Below are positions 23,951 to 31,027 of a DNA stretch of 35,480 nt, one piece after another. The stretch covers positions 1 to 35,480 of the forward strand of contig JAUIFY010000024.1 of the NCBI GenBank assembly GCA_030430245.1. The letters are read 5' to 3'. The notes under the pieces were generated by a model. The model did not search any database. It saw nothing but the letters and a program-made list of their open reading frames with translations, and was not told the origin of the DNA. The translations under genes were made by a program, and so were the position numbers. Position 1 is the first letter of the stretch, and each line of letters starts with the position of its first letter. Source of the stretch: a bacterium (GTDB lineage Bacteria > Desulfobacterota > Binatia > UBA12015).

Positions 23951-25882
23951 GTGGACGAGAGCCCTGCCGGCAAGGATCCCAACGCACGCGCACCGAAGAC
24001 GCCCCCGATGTGGAGGCTCGGTCTTCCGTTCGCCATGGTGGCGATCGCCTACCTCTACATGGCGCTCGCGGGCGCCGGGGACCGGGCGGCCGAGATCTCC
24101 TACAGCCGGTTTCGAGAGCTCGTCGCCGACCATCGCGTCGCGCAGATCGACATGAGCGGAGAGGGGATTCGGGGCGAGCTCAACGAGCCGATGCGGCTCG
24201 GTGGGGCGGAGAAGCCTTCACGTCACTTCCGGACGCGTGTGCCCGCCGTCGGCGATCCCCGCCTCCTTCCGGAGCTCGAGGCGGCGCGCGTCACGATCGA
24301 CGTGTCCGCAAAGCCGGGCGAGAGCGGGGTCGGCTCGTGGTTGATCCTCTTTCTGCCCTGGATCGTGCTGATCGGTGTCTTCGTATGGATGCAGAGGAAC
24401 GCCGCGCGACTGATGAGTCGGAGCCTCGGTGGCGGAGGCGCGCTGGGGCGCGTGATGAACGTGCCGGGCTCGGACGCGAAGGTGCCCGAAGTGACCTTCG
24501 CGGACGTCGCCGGCCAGGAGAACGCCAAGAGGGAGGTTGCCGAGCTGGTCGCGTTCCTCCGCGACCCGGCCGAGTTCCGCAAGCTCGGGGCCGAGGTCCC
24601 GAGGGGTGTCTTGCTCATGGGAGCTCCCGGTACCGGCAAGACCTTGCTCGCACGGGCTCTCGCGGGTGAGGCGGGCGTGCCGTTCTATTCGATCTCCGGG
24701 TCCGAGTTCATCGAGATCTTCGTGGGAATGGGGGCGTCGCGTGTCCGTCGGCTGTTCGAGGCCGCGAAGAAGACCGCGCCCAGCATCTTGTTCATCGACG
24801 AGCTCGACAGCGTCGGCCGCACGCGCGGCACCGGGTTGGGCGGCGGCCACGACGAGCGGGAGCAGACCTTGAATCAGATCCTCGCCGAGATGGACGGCTT
24901 CACGGGCCGTGAGGCAGTGATCGTTCTGGCGGCCACGAACCGCCCCGACGTGCTCGACCCGGCACTTCTCCGGCCCGGTCGCTTCGATCGTCACGTGACG
25001 CTCGATCTTCCGGATCGCGAGGACCGCGCGGCGATCCTCGCCGTCCACACCCGAAAGGTCCCGCTCGCGCCCGATGTGGACCTGTCGAGTGTCGCGTCGG
25101 GGACGCCGGGCTTCTCGGGAGCCGAGCTCAAGAACCTCGTGAACGAGGCGGCGATGCTCGCGGCGCGCTCCGGCGAGCTGCAGGTGACGAAGGAGCGGTT
25201 CGACGAAGCGCGGGACAAGCTCATCCTGGGCCCCGCCCGGAGTCTCGTCATCGCGGACGACGAGCGCCACCGCCTCGCGGTCCATGAGGCCGGGCACACG
25301 ATCGTCGCACACCTGATGCCCAACTCGGATCCCGTCTACAAGGTGTCGATCATCCCGCGCGGCCGAGCGCTGGGAGGGACGCAGCAGATCCCCGAGCTCG
25401 AGCGGCACACGCTGCCCGAGGACTATCTGCGAGATCGCTTGGCGATCATGCTCGGCGGGCGGGTCGCGGAGAAGGAGCTCGTGGGTTCGGTGAGCTCGGG
25501 AGCCGACGACGACATCCGTCAGGCGACGCGGCTCGCCCGCTCGATGGTCGCCCGCTGGGGGATGTCGGACGAGGTCGGGCCGGTGGACCTACGCGAGAGC
25601 GAGGAGCATCCGTTCCTCGGCCAGACCATTGCCCAGCCCGTGCACCATTCGGAGGAGTCCGCGGCGGGGGTCGATCGGGCGGTGCGCGCGTTGCTGCACG
25701 AGGCGGAAGAGCGTGCGCTCGACCTCATCCGTTCGCGTCGGGACGCCATGGATCGGTTGGTCGCCGCACTCGAGCGGGAGGAGACGCTGTCGGCGGACGC
25801 CGTGCGGCGATGCCTGGAGAGCGAGGGCGGCACGGTGGCGCGGCTCGCGGACCGAGTGAAGCCCAGCGGTCCGCGGAGCTGA
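23951..25882 (+). CDS. ftsH: FtsH-type membrane AAA+ zinc metalloprotease
   Basis: GTG 23951 follows GGGAGG by 5 nt. The 643-residue protein has the FtsH layout: TM1 (about 22-42), a periplasmic domain with [22 protein letters not shown]2 (about 128-146: [18 protein letters not shown]), the AAA domain with Walker A GAPGTGKT (224-231), pore loop [10 protein letters not shown], Walker B ILFIDELD, sensor ATNRPDVLD and Arg finger RPGRFDR, then the protease with the zinc motif HEAGH (445-449) and the downstream Asp region [19 protein letters not shown]. All key residues are present. It degrades misfolded and regulatory membrane proteins. It is shorter and less conserved N-terminally than the housekeeping enzyme, so it may be a stress paralogue; the symbol marks the family. 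Confidence 0.92.
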   Translation: MDESPAGKDPNARAPKTPPMWRLGLPFAMVAIAYLYMALAGAGDRAAEISYSRFRELVADHRVAQIDMSGEGIRGELNEPMRLGGAEKPSRHFRTRVPAVGDPRLLPELEAARVTIDVSAKPGESGVGSWLILFLPWIVLIGVFVWMQRNAARLMSRSLGGGGALGRVMNVPGSDAKVPEVTFADVAGQENAKREVAELVAFLRDPAEFRKLGAEVPRGVLLMGAPGTGKTLLARALAGEAGVPFYSISGSEFIEIFVGMGASRVRRLFEAAKKTAPSILFIDELDSVGRTRGTGLGGGHDEREQTLNQILAEMDGFTGREAVIVLAATNRPDVLDPALLRPGRFDRHVTLDLPDREDRAAILAVHTRKVPLAPDVDLSSVASGTPGFSGAELKNLVNEAAMLAARSGELQVTKERFDEARDKLILGPARSLVIADDERHRLAVHEAGHTIVAHLMPNSDPVYKVSIIPRGRALGGTQQIPELERHTLPEDYLRDRLAIMLGGRVAEKELVGSVSSGADDDIRQATRLARSMVARWGMSDEVGPVDLRESEEHPFLGQTIAQPVHHSEESAAGVDRAVRALLHEAEERALDLIRSRRDAMDRLVAALEREETLSADAVRRCLESEGGTVARLADRVKPSGPRS

Positions 25883-26199
25883 TCGGATCGCCCCGCCTCG
25901 AGCCCGGATCGGGCGGACTCGTCCGCCCGATCTCCGCGACGACCGTCGACGCTCACGCCTCCTTCCTCGGTCGTCTCCCGCGCCTCCGGGACCAGGTGGC
26001 CGACGCCCGTCTCCTCGGTGGCCGTACGCAGGCCCCGGGCGACGTCGTCGTCGAGCAGCGTGTCGACGAACGTGTCGTCACGCCACACCGCGATGCTGGT
26101 GAGGTCGAGGCCCGTCATCAGATAGCCCACGTCGACCAGTGGCATCTCCCCGGCGACGCTCAGCGGGATCGTCTCGAGTCGGACTGCGTCCGCATCCAT
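25519..26199 (-). CDS. Hypothetical protein downstream of the UspA-like gene; 3' part doubtful
   Basis: ATG 26199 has AAAGGAG about 9 nt upstream and lies 21 nt after the UspA-like stop, so a third operon gene is expected here. The first 80-90 codons look coding (MDADAVRLETIPLSVAGEMP, VDVGYLMTGLDLTSIAVWRD, DTFVDTLLDDDVARGL), but I recognise no family. The frame then stays open through the FtsH gene on the other strand and reaches a stop only at 25519; that part is Arg/Ser-rich and reads like an antisense shadow. Either the gene lost its stop by a frameshift near 25960, where the next frame ends at a TGA, or the overlap is real. The likely functional part is about 25960-26199. Confidence 0.4.
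   Translation of the reverse strand: MDADAVRLETIPLSVAGEMPLVDVGYLMTGLDLTSIAVWRDDTFVDTLLDDDVARGLRTATEETGVGHLVPEARETTEEGGVSVDGRRGDRADESARSGLEAGRSDQLRGPLGFTRSASRATVPPSLSRHRRTASADSVSSRSSAATNRSMASRRERMRSSARSSASCSNARTARSTPAADSSEWCTGWAMVWPRNGCSSLSRRSTGPTSSDIPQRATIERASRVA
25907..25932. terminator. Strong GC-rich inverted repeat after FtsH
   Basis: GATCGGGCGGA-CTCG-TCCGCCCGATC, 24 nt past the FtsH stop, is an 11-bp perfect stem with a 4-nt loop (or 12 bp with 2). It lies between convergent genes and would stop transcription from both sides, or block read-through as a stable hairpin. No T-tract. Confidence 0.55.
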
Positions 26200-26220
26200 G
26201 GCGCCGTACTCCTTTGCTCC

Positions 26221-27069
26221 CTACTCGCCGGCCGACCGCTCGACGAAGAGGACCGGGCATCGGACGCGCGCCGCCGCCGACGCGAGGACGCGGTGGTCGG
26301 CGTCCGTGGCGTTCGGAAGGACGAGGAGGCTGCAGGGGTGCAGCTCCGTCCACCCCGCGCTTGCGTCGGCCAGATCGGGACCGGGTGCCGCGAGCACCTC
26401 GAAATCGATGCGGGTCTCGAGCTGCTCGGCGATCGTCGACACGATCGGGCCGCGATCGCCCTCGCTCGTCTCCGGCAGGAGGACCTCGACGCGGACCCGA
26501 CGCCGGAGGGCGATCGGGCCCGCGAGTGAAAGGGCGGCGCGCGCCCCCTCGGACCCGTCGTAGGCCACCACCACCGGTGCGTGCGATCGCACCTGCCCAT
26601 GGATGAAGAGCTGGCCGATGCCGCTGGACAGCAGGGACGCGACGGCGTTCTCGAGGGTGGTATCCCCGCCCAGCGCTCCGGTCCCGCGCCGGATGGTGAT
26701 CATGTCGGCTTCTGCGACGGCCTCGCGCAACCGGTCCACGGCACTGCCGCGTGCGACCCGGAACGACCACGCGATCCCGTGCGGGCGTGCGGCGGCCGAG
26801 AGCGCGCTTCGCACCCGCTGGGCCTGGACGCGGAGGCGGCGCTCGAACTCGGGTCCGTCCGGGGCGCGCAGCCTGCCGGTGAGGAGATCGAGCTGGCGAC
26901 ACGCGGGGTGGTGCGCCAGCGCGAGCGCCTCGGTGTCCTCCACGAAGAGGCCCTCGACCTCGGCCTCGAAGGCGGCCGCGAGCTCCGCGGTCGCGGTCGC
27001 GCAGGCCCGGCCCTCCGGGGACGCATCGAGCAGCAGCAGGATGCGACGCGGCGCCAGCGGCGGGCTCAT
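26221..27069 (-). CDS. Tandem universal-stress-protein (UspA-like) protein
   Basis: ATG 27069 overlaps the stop of the Lon-related gene as ATGA, so the two are co-translated. The 282-residue protein has an N-terminal Usp-like unit (APRRILLLLDASPEGRACAT, AELAAAFEAEVEGLFVEDTE, MITIRRGTG) and a second (APVVVAYDGSEGARAALSLA, RVRVEVLLPETSEGDRG, CSLLVLPNAT, VRCPVLFVER). The G-2x-G-9x-G(S/T) ATP signature is not obvious in either unit, so ATP binding is unproven. Usp proteins protect during starvation, oxidative or membrane stress. Together with Lon it suggests proteolysis and protection under the same control. Confidence 0.82.
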   Translation of the reverse strand: MSPPLAPRRILLLLDASPEGRACATATAELAAAFEAEVEGLFVEDTEALALAHHPACRQLDLLTGRLRAPDGPEFERRLRVQAQRVRSALSAAARPHGIAWSFRVARGSAVDRLREAVAEADMITIRRGTGALGGDTTLENAVASLLSSGIGQLFIHGQVRSHAPVVVAYDGSEGARAALSLAGPIALRRRVRVEVLLPETSEGDRGPIVSTIAEQLETRIDFEVLAAPGPDLADASAGWTELHPCSLLVLPNATDADHRVLASAAARVRCPVLFVERSAGE

Positions 27070-29501
27070 TCCTCCTCCTCGGCCATCAGCTTCCGGCTGA
27101 ACTCGACGCGGCGTCGCGCCATGTCGGCCAAGCGCCGTGCGATGCGTTCGTTCACGGAGCCGGGTGGGTACGTGCCGTCGGAATTCTTCACGCCCGCGTC
27201 CAGCCCCGTCAGGATCTCCAATCCGCGATCGATCGAGTCGACCGCCCAGACGTGGAACCGGCCTTCCCGCGCGGCCTCGACGACGTCGTCGCGGAGCATC
27301 AGATGTCCCACGTTCGCCGTGGGAATCACCACGCCCTGGTCGCCGGTGAGGCCGCGAGCGCGACAGACGTCGAAGAAGCCCTCGATCTTCTCGTTCGTGC
27401 CGCCGACCGCGCGAACCCGGCCGTGCTGATCGACGGCTCCGGTCACGGCAACCGACTGGCGAAGCGGGACGTCGCCGATCGCGGAGAGGAGGGCGTAGAG
27501 CTCGGCCGAGGACGCGCTGTCGCCCTCGATCCCTCCGTACGACTGCTCGAACACGAGGCTCGCGGAGAGCGAGAGCGGGGTTTCGAGTGCGTATCTCTCA
27601 CCGAGAAACGCCGAGAGGATGAGGACTCCCTTCGAGTGAAGCGGGCCGGAGAGCTCGACTTCGCGCTCGATGTCGACGACCTGGCCGGAGCCGAGGCGGA
27701 CGCGCGCGGTGACGCGGCTCGGGCGGCCGAACGAGAACTCCGCGAACTGATGGACGGCGAGCGCGTTGATCTGCCCGGTGGCCGTGCCCGACGTCGCGAT
27801 GTCGAGGACTCCGCGTTGCATCTCGTCGTGGATGCGCTCCCGAATGCGATCGGACCGATGCTCCTTCTGGGCGAGAGCGCGCTCGACGTCCCGCCGCTCG
27901 ACCCGGTCCCGCTGGTCCGAGCGAGTGCAGTGATCCGCCTCGCAGAGCACGTCGCGCAGCGCGGCGAGGTCGAGGGAGAGTCGCTGCGCGTCGCCCGTCG
28001 CCCGTGCCGCGTGGTCGATCACGCGAGCGATCGCGTCTCGGTCGAACGCCGCGAGCCGCTCCTCTCCGGCGATCTTCGCGCACAACCGCGCGAGCTGGGC
28101 CTCGGACTCGGGCGTTCGCTCCATTCGATCATCGAAGTCGGCCGCGATGCGAAAGAGAGGAGCGAAGTCCGGGTCGTGCACGGACAGGAGGTGGTACAGC
28201 TGGGGCTCTCCCACCAGGATCACCTTGACGTCCAGAGGGATCGCTTCGGGCTGGAGCGACAGCGTGTGGACGAAGCCGAGGCTTTCTCCGAGGGACTCGA
28301 TCGTGAGGTGACGGGCGCGCAGGGCGCGCTTCAATCCCTCCCACGCGTAGGGCTGCAGAAGCACCTCACGGCCGTCCAGGACGAGGTAGCCGCCGTTCGC
28401 TCGATGCAGCGCCCCTCCACGAATCAGGTTGAAGTCGGTGACCAGCGTTCCCGAGAGCGACACGTGCTCGACCCGCCCGATCAGGTTCGAGAGCGTCGGG
28501 TGCTCCTCCCAGACGATGGGGGCGCCCTCGGTCGAGCCGTTGTCGACGATCACGTTGACCCGGTACCGACGTAGGAACGGGTGATCTCCGTCGGTCTGGG
28601 CGAGAGGCTCGGGGAGAACGACCTCGGTCGTCTCCCCGGCGGGCGCCTGGCCCACGAACGCGCGGGCATGCTCGACGACGTCGCGCTCCATCGCCTCCAG
28701 GTACGCCTGGACCTGGGGTGCGTCCCGATACCGGGCGCGGAGCTCCTCGAGGAGGGCTCCGATCGCGAAGCGCGTGATCTCCCGGTTCAGCTCCTTGACG
28801 GCTTCGCGACGCTCCCGCTGCCAGCGCGGCAGCTGCCGCATCGCCTTCTGCAGCTCCTCCTGGAGAGCGGTCACGTTCTCTTCGAGCTTGGACTTCTCCT
28901 CGTCGGTGTACTGCTCGTGCTCCTCGGGCTTCAGCAGTTGCCCGTCCTTCATCGGGGCGAAGAAGATGCCGGCGGGGCCGTGCATCATGTGCAGGTCGCG
29001 CTTCTTGGCCATCTCCTGCAGGTCTTTGAAGACGTTCGCCTGTCGCTCGCCGAACTCCTCTTCGATCATCTGCCGGCGCGTCTGATACTCGTCGCCCTCC
29101 AGCGCGACCGCCAGGGCACTTCGCAGCTCGTCGACGAGATGCTCCATGTCGTCGCGAAAGCGCACCCCGACGCCCGCCGGAACCTCGAGTGCCCGGGGGC
29201 GCTGCGGCTCGGTGAAGTCGTAGACGTAGCACCAGTCCGAAGGGCGGTGTCGCGCTCGTGCGCATCGCTCCAGGTGGGCCTTCAGGAGGTCGTGCCGCCC
29301 GGTTCCGGGCCGGCCGAAGGCGAAGACGTTGTATCCGAAGCGGTCCATGGAGATCCCGAGGTCGATGGCCGCGGCCGCGCGCGGCTGACCGACCACGTCC
29401 TCGGGTGCCCGGAGCTCCGCGGTGGTCTGGAATCCCAGGGATTCCGGGTCGCAGGAGCGGCGCAGGGTCTCCGCGGGAAGAGGGTTCGTTGGGTTCTGCA
29501 T
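27066..29501 (-). CDS. Lon-related (LonB/YcbZ-type) ATP-dependent protease
   Basis: The 811-residue protein starts at ATG 29501 (MQNPTNPLPAETLRRSCDPE). AAA segment: DRFGYNVFAFGRPGTGRHDL, where GRPGTGRH (63-70) stands for Walker A with Arg in place of Lys, as is usual in this Lon-related family. A long charged helical insert follows (about 150-260: QMIEEEFGERQANVFKDLQE, KSKLEENVTALQEELQKAMR). The C-terminal Lon protease domain has GDSASSAELYALLSA (catalytic Ser662) and NEKIEGF (Lys705), the Ser-Lys dyad. It degrades damaged proteins. Only a weak AGG-type ribosome-binding site precedes the start. It heads the lon-usp-ORF operon. Confidence 0.9.
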   Translation of the reverse strand: MQNPTNPLPAETLRRSCDPESLGFQTTAELRAPEDVVGQPRAAAAIDLGISMDRFGYNVFAFGRPGTGRHDLLKAHLERCARARHRPSDWCYVYDFTEPQRPRALEVPAGVGVRFRDDMEHLVDELRSALAVALEGDEYQTRRQMIEEEFGERQANVFKDLQEMAKKRDLHMMHGPAGIFFAPMKDGQLLKPEEHEQYTDEEKSKLEENVTALQEELQKAMRQLPRWQRERREAVKELNREITRFAIGALLEELRARYRDAPQVQAYLEAMERDVVEHARAFVGQAPAGETTEVVLPEPLAQTDGDHPFLRRYRVNVIVDNGSTEGAPIVWEEHPTLSNLIGRVEHVSLSGTLVTDFNLIRGGALHRANGGYLVLDGREVLLQPYAWEGLKRALRARHLTIESLGESLGFVHTLSLQPEAIPLDVKVILVGEPQLYHLLSVHDPDFAPLFRIAADFDDRMERTPESEAQLARLCAKIAGEERLAAFDRDAIARVIDHAARATGDAQRLSLDLAALRDVLCEADHCTRSDQRDRVERRDVERALAQKEHRSDRIRERIHDEMQRGVLDIATSGTATGQINALAVHQFAEFSFGRPSRVTARVRLGSGQVVDIEREVELSGPLHSKGVLILSAFLGERYALETPLSLSASLVFEQSYGGIEGDSASSAELYALLSAIGDVPLRQSVAVTGAVDQHGRVRAVGGTNEKIEGFFDVCRARGLTGDQGVVIPTANVGHLMLRDDVVEAAREGRFHVWAVDSIDRGLEILTGLDAGVKNSDGTYPPGSVNERIARRLADMARRRVEFSRKLMAEEEE

Positions 29502-29975
29502 GACCTGGGTTTCCCTTTCGCGGACGCGTGCGGCGCACGGATCGTGCCAAGCGGGCCGGTGCGACGACGCTCGGGTGAGGGCGGCGTCCGTCTCGCAGAC
29601 GGGAAAATGGCGGGCTCGAAGCGTCGTGGAATCGGGAACGGGCGCGTCGGGCGCTCTTCGGGCGGGCTCTCCGATCGAGATCACGTCGGCGTGCCTGGCG
29701 TCCCGAGGCACGGCGCCGTTTTGGCGGACGTTCGCCTTCGTGAGGAACACGTCGCGGGCCGGCCTCCTCGACGGATCGTGCGACGCGAGATCGGCACGCC
29801 GCAGAATTCGAGATCGTGCGGTTTCCGAACGGATGGAAGTCGTCCACGCCGCCGTGAGGAAACCGGAGCGGTTCCCGCCACCCTCTCTTTGGCAGGGTGC
29901 TTGCAGCGGCGCAGCCTCCATGGGCCTGCGGCATGCCGCCGGCAGGGGCAACATCGAACGTGGGGAGACGAATCG
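29502..29975. other. Divergent intergenic region, no gene recognised
   Basis: About 470 nt between the Lon-related gene (minus) and the second CBS gene (plus). Frames on both strands are open for part of it but have no family motif, ribosome-binding site or consistent codon use. It includes the perfect 12-bp palindrome GCGGCATGCCGC (29928-29939), 36 nt upstream of the CBS start. Confidence 0.4.
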
Positions 29976-30476
29976 ATGACGATGAAGGTCGAGCAGATCA
30001 TGACGAGGAACATTCGCACGTGCGGTCCGCGCGACGATCTCAACGCGGCCGCGCAGATCATGTGGGAGCAGGACTGCGGCTGCGTTCCCGTGGTCGAGGA
30101 ATCGCAGGACGGCGCGGCTCGGATCGTCGGGATGGTGACGGACCGTGACGTCTGCATGGCCGCGTACACGCGCGGAGCGCCGCTCCGCGAGATCTCGGTC
30201 GAGAGTGTCGAGTCGAGTCCGGTGGTCAGCTGCGCTCCCGCCGACCCCGTGGAGGTCGCGCTGCGCATTCTGCGGGCGAATCAGCTCCACCGACTGCCCG
30301 TGGTCGACGCGGACGGTCAGCTCGTGGGCATCGTGGCTCTCGCCGACATCGCCCGCGAGGCGGCGCGGGAAGAGGGCCAGTGGCGCAAGGCGATCAGCCC
30401 GACCGACGTCGGGCGCGCGGTGGAGGCGATCAGTGCGCCGCGCGGAGAGCGCGCGGTGGCGGCGACGGCGGCGTGA
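29976..30476 (+). CDS. Tandem CBS-domain protein (second copy)
   Basis: ATG 29976 follows GGGGAG at about 8 nt. The 166-residue product has CBS1 (MTMKVEQIMTRNIRTCGPRD, DCGCVPVVEES..., IVGMVTDRDVCMAAYTRG) and CBS2 (SSPVVSCAPADPVEVALRIL, RANQLHRLPVVDADGQLVGI, VALADIAREAA), then a 40-residue tail. TDRDVCM matches the adenine-nucleotide loop. Compared with the CBS protein at 23197 it has a longer linker and tail. It probably senses adenylate charge and acts on an unknown partner. Confidence 0.9.
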   Translation: MTMKVEQIMTRNIRTCGPRDDLNAAAQIMWEQDCGCVPVVEESQDGAARIVGMVTDRDVCMAAYTRGAPLREISVESVESSPVVSCAPADPVEVALRILRANQLHRLPVVDADGQLVGIVALADIAREAAREEGQWRKAISPTDVGRAVEAISAPRGERAVAATAA

Positions 30477-30510
30477 CACCGGATCGAGACGACGACCACC
30501 ACGAGGTTCA

Positions 30511-30918
30511 CTCGTCCTGCAGACGGAGGACCCGCGTGAGATCTTCGCCTCGTACGACGTGTTGGCCGCGGACTCGGCCCACCTGACCGCGCTTCGACGG
30601 GCGGCGCGCGAGACCGCGGAACGCCATTTCTGGGCGGAGGTGCTGCGGCGCAGCGTCCTGCCCCGGGTCGAGGTGCAAGCGGCCCTGCAGGGCGGACAGA
30701 CGCTCCGCGCGTCCGCGTCTCGCCGGCTCCGGGAGCCGCGGAGGCCGTCTCTTGCGGCCTGGAAGATCGGGCCGGCGCGCGCCGAAGGCCCCGACCGGTC
30801 CCCCGGTCCAGAGTCGCGACTCTCGCGGGCGCGCACGGCTCTCGCGGGTGATGCGCCGCTCGTCGCCGCCCCGGCTCCACGCGGAGAGGAGGCGTGTCCG
30901 CAGGGAACGAAGGCGTAG
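30511..30918 (+). pseudogene. Possible glycosyltransferase C-terminal relic
   Basis: After the CBS stop one frame reads LVLQTEDPREIFASYDVLAA then DSAHLTALRRAARETAERHF and WAEVLRRSVLPRVEVQ. The pattern 'EDPxxI...LLADxAxLxALxxAARxxAExxFxWxxV' resembles the last helices of GT-B glycosyltransferases. The frame has no start after the CBS gene and no catalytic part; after about codon 65 it becomes Arg/Pro/Ala-rich until TAG 30918. I read it as a relic. The 100 nt from 30919 to 31027 hold no gene. Confidence 0.35.
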
Positions 30919-31027
30919 GGGAGTCCCGGTCGCCCGCGGTGTCGGCGGGGCCATGCCCCTCTCGCCGCCCGGGCTCCCGCGGAAGGCAGGTCCGGCGGTT
31001 GACCGTCGCCCGTCCAGGTTGCAAGAG

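Noticed and set aside
29928..29939. Perfect 12-bp palindrome GCGGCATGCCGC upstream of the second CBS gene
   Set aside because: Only one copy seen and of a composition expected by chance in such DNA.
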